Shown here piece by piece: positions 19,697-26,839 of a stretch of 64,000 nt of DNA. The position numbers and the translations under genes are program-made. The notes beneath the pieces were generated by a model, which was given only the letters and a program-made list of their open reading frames with translations, did no database searches and was not told the origin of the DNA. Source of the DNA: Paucisalibacillus algeriensis (GTDB lineage: Bacteria > Bacillota > Bacilli > Bacillales > Amphibacillaceae); assembly GCF_000577245.1 (NCBI RefSeq), contig NZ_CBYO010000020.1, positions 186,001-250,000 on the forward strand. The letters run 5' to 3'. The number at the start of each line of letters is the position of its first letter. Positions within the stretch are counted from its first letter, which is position 1.

Positions 19697-20116
19697 ATGA
19701 GTGAAAAACTATTAAGAGTTGGTACCACTTATATTCCGGTTTCAAATGTAGAACTTTCTTCAGAATGGTATGTGAACAAATTGGGGGCTGAATTGAGTTA
19801 TGTAGATCAAGATAAGGCAATACTTAATTTTGCTAATCAAAGCATATTTCTTGTGAAATCTCAAGAAATTCAAAGCTCAAATTTTTATGATATTCATGGC
19901 GAGGAACGTTTTTCATTAACATTTGAAGTCGATGGGTTGAGTGCTTTAGAAACAATTCACAAAGATTTTATTAGTAAACAAATTAGAGTTGGAGAAATTG
20001 AAAGCAGAGGACATGCTGGAAGAAATTTTGTTTTTTATGACTTAAATGGCAATAAATTTGATGTTTGGAGCGAATTGAGTCCAATTTTTAAAGAAAAATA
20101 CTTAATATCTAAATAA
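19697..20116 (+). CDS. VOC-superfamily (glyoxalase/bleomycin resistance-like) protein
   Basis: A single-domain VOC protein of 139 residues starting MSEKLLRVGTTYIPV. The start VSNVELSSEWYVNKLG and the end FVFYDLNGNKFDVWSE are the standard first and last parts of the fold. GAGGGTGAGC precedes the ATG at moderate distance. Metal ligands and substrate cannot be assigned. It is a single gene followed by the first copy of the repeated terminator-leader module. Confidence 0.85.
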   Translation: MSEKLLRVGTTYIPVSNVELSSEWYVNKLGAELSYVDQDKAILNFANQSIFLVKSQEIQSSNFYDIHGEERFSLTFEVDGLSALETIHKDFISKQIRVGEIESRGHAGRNFVFYDLNGNKFDVWSELSPIFKEKYLISK

Positions 20117-20292
20117 GACATATTGGCGTTCTTTTAAGTAGGATTTATTACTCTGAAACAGGTAAGGCGGTTAATTAGGGTTCATCAACAGATGCCGACC
20201 ATACCAAACAAAGAGTAGATTGTAATAAATATAGTGGAAAAAATACAAGTTTGTGAAGAACTTCTCTTTTACTATAGGATGCAAAAGCAAAC

Positions 20293-20376
20293 AAGGTAAT
20301 CAGCATGGTACTGCACCTCAAAAGTTAGATTCTTACTCTAACTTTTGAGGTGCAGTACCCATTGATTGCCTTTTTT
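20293..20376 (+). terminator. Terminator of repeat module 1 with inserted 23-bp palindrome
   Basis: The outer stem AAGGTAATCA/TGATTGCCTT (one G-U pair) is followed by a T-run. Inside its loop, bases 20307-20329 and 20337-20359 form a perfect 23-bp stem with a seven-base loop, beginning GGTACTGCACC. The inner arms resemble the inverted ends of IS3/IS150-type elements, as far as I can recall them. The same design occurs at 32349-32430. Nothing coding is seen in the rest of 20117-20292. Confidence 0.75.
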
Positions 20377-20401
20377 GTTACGAAAAATACAATGGAATTG
20401 T

Positions 20402-20456
20402 TGGAATATTATGTTAGTATTTAGGGTAGAAGTTAATAAGCTAACAGGGCAGTTTA
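20402..20456 (+). repeat. Repeat block A, copy 1 (leader of the Vat gene)
   Basis: The block begins TGGAATATTATGTTAGT and ends CTAACAGGGCAGTTTA. Closely similar blocks lie at 22218, 25324 and 32455, each 40-120 bp before a gene start. TATTAT could be a -10 element, and GTTAG can pair with CTAAC. It probably serves as promoter or leader of the next gene. Confidence 0.7.
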
Positions 20457-20500
20457 AGGTAAAGAAAAAAACTATATTTAACCAATGGAGGGATTTTTAT

Positions 20501-21136
20501 ATGCAATACGGACCAAATCCTAATGCAATCTACCCAAACGAGGCAATTAAAAGCATTTGCTATATTAAAAACGTTGTAACACGCTCAAATATTATAGTTG
20601 GTGACTACACATATTATGATGACATAAATGGTGCTGAAAAGTTTGAAGAACATGTCACACATCACTATGAATTTATTGGAGATAAACTGATTATCGGAAA
20701 ATTTTGCGCAATAGCAAAGGGTATTGAATTTATAATGAATGGTGCAAACCATAGAATGTCCAGTGTTACTACCTATCCATTTAACATTATGGGCCATGGT
20801 TGGGAGAAATCTACTCCAACACTGAAAGAGCTTCCCCTTAAAGGTGATACTGTAATTGGCAACGATGTGTGGATCGGTCAAAATGTCACCGTAATGCCTG
20901 GTGTGCATATTGGCGATGGAGCTATCATTGCAGCCAATTCAGTCGTTGCAAAAGATATTCCCCCATACCATATTGCAGGCGGCAATCCTTGCAAAATTAT
21001 TAAGAAAAGATTTGATGATGAACTCATCAATTATCTCCTTTCCGTGAAATGGTGGGATTGGCCTGCTAATAAAATTTTTGAAAACCTTGAAGCCTTATGC
21101 AGTGGGGACCTGACAAAAATTAAAGAAATTAAATAG
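20501..21136 (+). CDS. Vat-type streptogramin A O-acetyltransferase
   Basis: A left-handed beta-helix xenobiotic acetyltransferase of 211 residues, beginning MQYGPNPNAIYPNEA, a hallmark of the Vat family. The general-base histidine is His84 in NGANHRMSS, and the hexapeptide repeats VIGNDVWIGQNVTV and IGDGAIIAANSVV follow. It uses acetyl-CoA to inactivate group A streptogramins (virginiamycin M, dalfopristin). I chose the ATG at 20501 because GGAGGG precedes it; an upstream in-frame start lies inside the repeat leader. It is a single gene, so an acquired resistance cassette is likely. Actual substrate range is not proven. Confidence 0.9.
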   Translation: MQYGPNPNAIYPNEAIKSICYIKNVVTRSNIIVGDYTYYDDINGAEKFEEHVTHHYEFIGDKLIIGKFCAIAKGIEFIMNGANHRMSSVTTYPFNIMGHGWEKSTPTLKELPLKGDTVIGNDVWIGQNVTVMPGVHIGDGAIIAANSVVAKDIPPYHIAGGNPCKIIKKRFDDELINYLLSVKWWDWPANKIFENLEALCSGDLTKIKEIK

Positions 21137-21142
21137 AGCATT

Positions 21143-21552
21143 ACCAGTAATTTAAATGTGCCCTTTGTAAAGGACATTAAAAAAAAGGCGGAGAATAATA
21201 TGCCTGTTTGCCAAAGTTGCGATAAAAAATGGACTTACAAACAAACGATTATAACTTTATTTAGATTAAAGTGCCCACACTGCGAAAAAAGACAATATGA
21301 GTCTGCTTCATCCAGACTGAGAAGTGGGACATTAACTCTTTTACCATTAGTAGTGGTATTACCTGTTAACGCTCTATTCGACTTTTCAGTAGGTACAGCA
21401 CTTATTATTGGGATTGTTATTGTGTTAATAATTTTTGGTATATATCCTTTCATTCTTAAGTTATCCAGCAAAGAAGAACCTTATTGGTAGCATACAGGGT
21501 GCGAATGTTGATTAAGGAGTTGTCGGTGCGGCATCTCCTATTGTACTAAAGG
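21143..21552. repeat. Duplicated segment, copy 1 (CxxC-membrane protein unit)
   Basis: This 410-bp stretch, from ACCAGTAATTTAAATG to TTGTACTAAAGG, recurs at 23763-24186 with few differences, including the non-coding flanks. Copy 2 has about 15 extra bases after the stop codon. The two copies flank a lipoprotein gene, a GNAT gene and an IS110 fragment. Confidence 0.9.
21200..21490 (+). CDS. Small zinc-ribbon-like membrane protein (CxxC-20-CxxC family), copy 1
   Basis: A 96-residue protein. Two CxxC pairs (CQSC at 4-7 and CPHC at about 29-32) probably bind zinc; they are followed by two hydrophobic segments and the tail SSKEEPYW. It fits the family annotated as TIGR04104 putative zinc finger. 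GGCGGAG precedes the ATG at 21200. The second copy at 23819 differs at five residues (V3I, Q5H, P to A, V to I, V to F). The function is unknown. Confidence 0.82.
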   Translation: MPVCQSCDKKWTYKQTIITLFRLKCPHCEKRQYESASSRLRSGTLTLLPLVVVLPVNALFDFSVGTALIIGIVIVLIIFGIYPFILKLSSKEEPYW

Positions 21553-21631
21553 AGCTGTTTAGCTAAATAAGGAATTAAATATTTTATTGGAGGTAAATGT
21601 TAAATAATATAGGGAAGGGAGGGTTAAGACA

Positions 21632-22096
21632 TTGAGGAGCATAAAACTAACCTATATTGCTTTCTCATTGATTTTTTTAGGTTTATTGTTTGGGTGTTCT
21701 AGAGAAATTTCCCTTGAGGATGAAATCGAAAAAATTCTTGAGAGCAGTGAAGGTAAAGATTATGAAAGAGTTATCGATTATGACATTAAAGGTGAATTTA
21801 TTGTTGTCATCTATAAAAGTAAAAGTAATGAACAATTGAATGTTGGATTTATCAGGTCAAATAATAGTGAGTTAGATTGGGAAACAGGTATGGGTGGTCC
21901 TGAATTAGCAGGAGGTTATTCGTTTATCTCATATCCATTAATTGTAAATATTATTATTCCAGAAGAACAAAATATTAAAGAAGTAAAAGTATTTGGAGAA
22001 ACTGCCAAATTTGTACGGTTCTCTGATGATATTGAGTATTGGATTTCATTCACAGAAAAAACTCCAAGTAGCCTTGATGTGGAGTACTTAAAATAG
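21632..22096 (+). CDS. Lipoprotein of unknown function
   Basis: A 154-residue protein with a lipoprotein signal peptide (MRSIKLTYIAFSLIF, lipobox LLFGC, Cys22). The mature part is acidic, beta-rich and unrecognised. It starts with TTG at 21632, with GGGAGGG about ten bases before. It is followed by repeat module 2. A lipoprotein of similar size lies in the same relative place after the second copy of the duplicated unit, but the two are not obviously homologous. Confidence 0.75.
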   Translation: MRSIKLTYIAFSLIFLGLLFGCSREISLEDEIEKILESSEGKDYERVIDYDIKGEFIVVIYKSKSNEQLNVGFIRSNNSELDWETGMGGPELAGGYSFISYPLIVNIIIPEEQNIKEVKVFGETAKFVRFSDDIEYWISFTEKTPSSLDVEYLK

Positions 22097-22136
22097 GTGT
22101 ATATATATTAAGCCTGCAAGTAAACCTCCTTTTTCT

Positions 22137-22272
22137 TAAACAACGGGTGCAATAGGTTAACTAGGTAATCCAAGTGGCATAGCCTTTTTCTTATGGTTAA
22201 AATTTCGTTTTTATTTTTGGAATATTATGTTAGTGTTTAGGTAGAAGTTATTAAGCTAACGGGGGTAGTTTA
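22137..22272 (+). repeat. Repeat module 2 (terminator plus block A)
   Basis: It starts AAACAACGGGTGCAATAG, continues with the short terminator AGGTAATCC...GGCATAGCCTTTTTC without the inserted palindrome, and ends with block A (22218-22272, TGGAATATTATGTTAGTG to GGGGGTAGTTTA). It lies between the lipoprotein and the GNAT gene. Confidence 0.75.
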
Positions 22273-22316
22273 ACACAAGATGAATTTTAAAAGATATAAA
22301 AGGAATGAATCAAATT

Positions 22317-22754
22317 ATGGATATTAGAAAACCTAATGATTTGGAATTTGAAAAGGTATTAGAGCTTTCACCCCAAGCAGTATTTGATGGTACATTAGGT
22401 GAAGTAGAACCAACTAAAGAAAAAATTGACCAACTTGTTAAGCCACTTCTTGAGAAGGGTAGCTATTATTTAATAGCAGTTGAAGAAGAGAAAATAATGG
22501 GCTGGATTCTTTTAGGTGCAAGCAAGGACCAGTTTACTAATAAGATAAATGGTTTTATTTATGAACTATTTGTTGTAGATAAATTTCGGGGAAATGGAAT
22601 TTCTAAAAAGTTAATGAGAGCTGGTATTGACCAACTAAGACAAGAGGGATACTCAGAAGTCCGTCTAAGTGTATTTGCAGAGAATCACGCAATTAAAGTG
22701 TATAAAGATTTAGGATTTAACATAAGAACAGTTACTATGACTTTGCCATTATAG
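22317..22754 (+). CDS. GNAT-family N-acetyltransferase
   Basis: About 145 residues with the GNAT fold. The acetyl-CoA loop is VVDKFRGNGISKKLM (Q/RxxGxG/A-like), and the C-terminal strand is EVRLSVFAENHAIKVYKDLGF. The ATG at 22317 is slightly far from AAAAGGAA; an ATG at 22305 abuts it, so the exact start is uncertain. An IS110 fragment begins right after the stop codon. The substrate is unknown; it may act on a xenobiotic or a protein N-terminus. Confidence 0.82.
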   Translation: MDIRKPNDLEFEKVLELSPQAVFDGTLGEVEPTKEKIDQLVKPLLEKGSYYLIAVEEEKIMGWILLGASKDQFTNKINGFIYELFVVDKFRGNGISKKLMRAGIDQLRQEGYSEVRLSVFAENHAIKVYKDLGFNIRTVTMTLPL

Positions 22755-23560
22755 GCAATAGAAAGTTTGGATAGATGCTTTTGGTACTCAAGCAACATCT
22801 TGATGTAAATCTCGATGCTTATAATATAACTCTGATATAGTGTTTCCTGAAAAGGATCACGAAGTGCTGCTTCTATTAACTTATCAACTTTTGAAGTTGC
22901 CCATTCCAACGAACGTCTTGGACAGTATTCATGAATGCTTTTATTTAGAATGTCTTTATCTGTCTCCAAAACATCCTTCGATGTTGGATGGTTTAATAGG
23001 GTAACTAAAGAAACAGTAGAATATAAGTCCCCAAAAACCCCACGATACTCAGGGAATACCTGATCTAACACAGAATGAAATTGTAATTTTGTTTGTACAT
23101 ATAAATTTGTAATATTTTCATGTTGTCTAGTAAGATTACGTAGATTTAGTAATTGTATTCCGCGTTTCTTTTGCGGCTCGAGTTCTTCCTTATAGTACAG
23201 CTCGCAGAGATGTCTAGCGTCAATTATGTCTGTCTTAACCTTTCGTAAACTAGAGCTCTTTGCCTTGTAAGAGATAAGAGGATTAACGATGATAGTTAAA
23301 TATCCTTTTTTCTCTAAATACTGAGCAACTGGTGTGTGGTAATGTCCGGTTGATTCTAGTACGACAGGAGGTCGTAACCCAGTATTATTTTCAATCTCAA
23401 TTAAAAAGTAGTGCAATTTATCTAGACCTTCCAAGGTATGCGGTACTTTAAAACTAGCTTTATAAGGCTTCTTCTTATCTAGGAAACCTTGAATCTGACT
23501 TGCTCCTTTAGCTACATCCCTACATCCAGACCAACTACTGGATTCGTGGATTATATCCTC
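22755..23560 (-). pseudogene. Truncated IS110-family transposase
   Basis: The fragment keeps the N-terminal DEDD RuvC-like half: VVGLDV near 23550, LESTGHYHTPV, and KTDIIDARHLCELYY. It lacks the C-terminal serine-containing domain. The N-terminus is broken by an apparent seven-base direct duplication (GATGTAG twice), which shifts the frame and puts a stop just after VVGLDV. The open frame runs on into the 3' end of the GNAT gene on the opposite strand, so its last residues are not transposase. This is an inactive remnant. Confidence 0.85.
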
Positions 23561-23750
23561 CTAAGAAGTATTTGCCGGTACCCCTAATCCTTCTTGTAGT
23601 ATCACAGCTTCGCTTGTTAAGCGGGATTCTCGCCCCAACCAGCCTCAATCATGTTTCTACAAGTAGGGGCGAACAGTTTAGCTGACGGGATCTATCTCCC
23701 ACGGGCAGGAACGTTCTACCCCGGCTACACTTGTAATGATAAAACCATAT
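23560..23750 (-). mobile_element. Non-coding end of the truncated IS110 element
   Basis: About 190 bp that are clearly more GC-rich than the surroundings and contain several short hairpins (for example AGCGGGATTCTCGCCCC). It lies upstream of the transposase start. In the IS110 group a bridge RNA is encoded in this position, so this may be its remnant. Boundaries are approximate. Confidence 0.5.
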
Positions 23751-23762
23751 AAAATAAGGTCA

Positions 23763-24186
23763 ACCAGTAATTTAAATGTGCCCTTTGTAAAGGACATTAA
23801 AAAATGGGGGAGAATAATATGCCTATTTGCCATAGTTGCGATAAAAAATGGACGTACAAACAAACGATTATAACTTTATTTAGATTAAAGTGCCCACACT
23901 GTGAAAAAAGACAATATGAGTCTGCTTCATCCAGACTGAGAAGTGGGACATTAACTCTCTTAGCGTTAGTAGTGATATTACCTGTTAATGCTCTATTCGA
24001 CTTTTCAGTAGGTACAGCACTTATTATTGGGATTTTTATTGTGTTAATAATTTTTGGTATATATCCTTTCATTCTTAAGTTGTCCAGCAAAGAAGAACCT
24101 TATTGGTAGCATACAAGTAATAATATAAAGGGTACGAATGTTGATTAAGGAGTTGTCGGTACGGCATCTCCTATTGTACTAAAGGG
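23763..24186. repeat. Duplicated segment, copy 2
   Basis: Second copy of the unit at 21143-21552, in the same orientation. It shares the leader ACCAGTAATTTAAATG, the gene and the trailing hairpin GGAGTTGTCGG...CGGCATCTCC. It begins directly after the GC-rich end of the truncated IS110 element. Confidence 0.9.
23819..24109 (+). CDS. Small zinc-ribbon-like membrane protein (CxxC-20-CxxC family), copy 2
   Basis: A 96-residue protein nearly identical to the one at 21200. CHSC and CPHC pairs are followed by two membrane segments and the same EEPYW tail. The ATG at 23819 follows GGGGGAG. Five conservative differences between copies and no frameshift suggest both remain under selection or the duplication is recent. 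Confidence 0.82.
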   Translation: MPICHSCDKKWTYKQTIITLFRLKCPHCEKRQYESASSRLRSGTLTLLALVVILPVNALFDFSVGTALIIGIFIVLIIFGIYPFILKLSSKEEPYW

Positions 24187-24196
24187 GGAGGTTCTT

Positions 24197-24646
24197 TTGA
24201 GAAAAAAACTGTTGATCGTGATTCTATTTAGTATGTTTTTTGTTATGGTAGCTTGTAAATCAGAAGAAACTGTTAAAGAAGAAAAATGGGAAGATAATAG
24301 CCCGACTTTTACTAGTGAGTATGGCGAAATGTTTGGTAAAGAAGGTAGTATTGGAATAATTGGTCCTAAAACTGTTACAGAAAATGGACAAAAGTGGATG
24401 TGGCATTTTTGGGGAACTAAGGATATATCCAACAAAGAGTGGGAAATAAAGGCATTCAAGCAAGACGAAGATGAACCGATAAATCCAATCAAGGTCAAAG
24501 ATGAAATATTAACTTCTCGTGGTGATGACATTAATGGACACGCTCGTTCAGCAGTATTATTTACGTCATCAGGACTATGGAAGTTAAAGGTTTATATTGA
24601 CGGTGAATTTTTCGATGAAATTATTGTAGATATTATTCAAGAATGA
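24197..24646 (+). CDS. Lipoprotein with DUF4871-like domain
   Basis: A 149-residue protein. The lipoprotein signal ends in the lipobox VMVAC (Cys20), followed by an acidic linker and a beta-rich domain (WMWHFWG, then SGLWKLKVYIDGEFFDEIIV) like DUF4871 proteins of Bacillus. It starts with TTG at 24197, with GGGGGAGG five bases before. It sits directly behind the duplicated unit. Confidence 0.75.
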   Translation: MRKKLLIVILFSMFFVMVACKSEETVKEEKWEDNSPTFTSEYGEMFGKEGSIGIIGPKTVTENGQKWMWHFWGTKDISNKEWEIKAFKQDEDEPINPIKVKDEILTSRGDDINGHARSAVLFTSSGLWKLKVYIDGEFFDEIIVDIIQE

Positions 24647-24775
24647 TAGAAATAGTAGTTAAGCTCAGGTTGGTTGCTTTAGTTATACAACAGGGATTAA
24701 CATAAGTGATAATTCTCTGCTTATTTTTTGTTTCACTAATTGGGCAGGATAGTGGAAGAACAAAGGGGGAGAAAG

Positions 24776-25239
24776 TTGTTTAAATGGTTACGGTCAAGCA
24801 AACTTTTAGTGATTATTATATTTGCAATAATTTTAATCTCAACATCCTATTATTTATTAACAACACAAATGGCAGGATATCATTATGTTAAATTTACTAC
24901 TACTCAAATGGAGATAATCCCGAAAAATGTAGATTGGGATAACAGGGCTATTGGGCAATTATTCAAGATGAAGAACAGATAACTGAGGTGTTATCAGTAA
25001 TTAGTGAATCAAAACCTTATACTGGCGACTCTTTAATATGCGAAATAAAAGATAGGGATATGAGGCTCTTAATTAGACGTAACTATAATGAGAATGTCTT
25101 ATCCTGGGTGGTTTGTGAAGGAGAAGAAGCTACATATTTATTACCGCTATTAGTAGAAAAAAGAGATGATATTGTATATGAAACCGATACTAAGTTGATG
25201 CCAATGTTAGAGGAGCTTTTTGGGAGTTTAACTAATTAA
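24776..25239 (+). pseudogene. Frameshifted single-pass membrane protein
   Basis: The TTG at 24776, after GGGGGAG, opens a frame with a membrane helix (LLVIIIFAIILIST) that stops at 24982. A second frame continues from about 24955 (WAIIQDEEQITEVLS and onward) to 25239 with no ribosome binding site of its own. Joining the two around the codons for NRAI gives one protein of about 150 residues. One frameshift therefore splits the gene, unless the sequence has an error there. The family is unknown. Confidence 0.65.
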
Positions 25240-25377
25240 TTCAACAAACGGGTGCAATACTTAAAGAAGGTGATCCAACATGATATCGCCTTTTTCTTAT
25301 AGTTAAAATATCATTCTTGTTTTTGAAATATTATGTTAGTGTTTAGGTAGAAGTTATTATGCTAAAGGGCAGTTTAG
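25240..25377 (+). repeat. Repeat module 3 (terminator plus block A)
   Basis: It begins CAACAAACGGGTGCAATAC, then the hairpin AAGGTGAT...ATCGCCTTTTT, then block A (25324-25377, TGAAATATTATGTTAGTG to AAGGGCAGTTTA). It separates the frameshifted gene from the alpha/beta hydrolase. Confidence 0.75.
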
Positions 25378-25473
25378 TTGAATAAGAAAAATATTGTTGT
25401 ATAAATTCTGAAACCTTTAACCGGTTTAATCGTAAATGAAAGTAATTCGGATTAAAATAAGGAAGGGATCATA

Positions 25474-26427
25474 ATGGTCATTCTCATATTATTAATTCTT
25501 ATCGTATTGGTTGGGTTACTGTTCATTTACCATCAGGTTGAATTTAGAAAAGGAGAAGAAGCCTTTCCTGCAGCCGGTAAATTTATAACGGTAGATAATT
25601 GTAAATTGCATTACATTTCTGCAGGGAAAGGGCAACCCGTTGTGTTTCTTCATGGAGGGATGCTTTCTAGTAGGGATTTTAAAGCTGTCGTTCAATTAGC
25701 TGCTAAGCAAGGTTACCATGCAATAGCTTTTGACAGACCGGGATATGGATATAGCGAAAGACCCAAGGGCGTTAAAGTCACTCCAATTTTTCAAGCCCGT
25801 CTTATTTATAGAGCGTTAAAAGAACTTGGTATTGATCAGCCAATTATTTTAGTTGGACATTCATGGAGCGGGACGATGACTCTTTCTTATGCTATACAAT
25901 TCCCAAAAGAGATTGCAGGAATTGTTACGTTGGCTGGGGCTATGTACAAAGAAGGTTATCCAGCAGAAAATGGCGATATATTATCTAAGGCAGTCACAAC
26001 GCCTATCCTTGGAAATGTTATTTTGAATACCCTGTTAAAGACACCGTTAGCCAAAGGAATGGCATATTCCATGGTGAATGCAACATTCGTTCCTGAACAA
26101 GTTCCTGATAAATATGCTGAAGAGCTATACGCACTGGGGTTTCGTCCAAGCCATTTTAAAGCGAATCGGGAGGATGTCCTAGCCTTCCCTGTTACTTCGA
26201 AAGAACTAAGTGCAAAATACAAGACAATAACGATACCTACCATTATTGTAGTTGGTGAATTAGATCCATTCGGTACAATTGCACAAGCTGAGCGATTGAA
26301 GAACGATATTCCTCATGCTATATATAAACTTATCCCAAATATTGCACACATGATTCCTGAACTTCACCCTCAAACGGTTATAGAAAATATAAACGAGATC
26401 TCTAATATGAACAAAAAAACAGTATAA
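25474..26427 (+). CDS. Membrane-anchored alpha/beta hydrolase
   Basis: A 317-residue protein. An N-terminal membrane helix (residues 2-19) precedes an alpha/beta hydrolase fold: oxyanion motif LHGGM near 59, nucleophile Ser130 in GHSWSG, acid Asp in GELDPFG near 265, and His in IAHMIP near 290. The substrate is unknown; esterase or lactonase activity is usual for the family. GGAAGGGATC precedes the ATG. It is a single gene between repeat module 3 and a module-type terminator. Confidence 0.88.
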   Translation: MVILILLILIVLVGLLFIYHQVEFRKGEEAFPAAGKFITVDNCKLHYISAGKGQPVVFLHGGMLSSRDFKAVVQLAAKQGYHAIAFDRPGYGYSERPKGVKVTPIFQARLIYRALKELGIDQPIILVGHSWSGTMTLSYAIQFPKEIAGIVTLAGAMYKEGYPAENGDILSKAVTTPILGNVILNTLLKTPLAKGMAYSMVNATFVPEQVPDKYAEELYALGFRPSHFKANREDVLAFPVTSKELSAKYKTITIPTIIVVGELDPFGTIAQAERLKNDIPHAIYKLIPNIAHMIPELHPQTVIENINEISNMNKKTV

Positions 26428-26522
26428 TTGCCATTTTGACTTTTGCAGTTTATACCAGTAGAGGCACGATTGTTTAATAAGCGTCTCTTTTCTTATTCAA
26501 TTAATTGGTGCAATAGTTGATT

Positions 26523-26555
26523 AGAGCAACGTGTTTTAATATGCGTTGCTCTTTA
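26523..26555 (+). terminator. Terminator after the hydrolase, module-type
   Basis: AGAGCAACG pairs with CGTTGCTCT, followed by TTTAATATT. The preceding bases, TTAATTGGTGCAATAG, match the start of the repeat modules, but block A is missing and a recombinase remnant follows instead. Confidence 0.75.
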
Positions 26556-26560
26556 ATATT

Positions 26561-26662
26561 CTAGAAGTATTTTCTATAAAACTCTTGCCGCAGTCTACCA
26601 CTTAGTTCTGCATAAATCCTTGTAGTTTCACTTTTTTCGTGACCTAATAGGCTTTGAATAAC
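26561..26662 (-). pseudogene. C-terminal remnant of a tyrosine recombinase
   Basis: On the minus strand, 33 codons encode SLLGHEKSETTRIYAELSG and a short basic tail ending YRKYF before a stop at 26561. The box LLGH and the tyrosine in RIYAEL match the end of XerC/D- and phage-type integrases. A stop precedes it and no start exists, so only the last part of the gene is left. The intact IS110 element begins roughly 150-200 bp upstream of it. Confidence 0.7.
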
Positions 26663-26839
26663 TTAAAATTAAACTATGTTATTGTACTCCCTCAGATAGA
26701 TTCAATTTACTCTCAAATGCTCGCTTATTCGCAGGATTTCATACCACTTTTCAGAACAATAACGGATGAATGGAATGAGTTCTAAAAATTAATGCTACAT
26801 GAAGGCATGCGGGAATAGAGGAGTTTAAAACTCCAATTT

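Noticed and set aside
22685-22754. C-terminal end of the truncated IS110 frame
   Set aside because: These residues come from reading the antisense strand of the GNAT gene, not from transposase.
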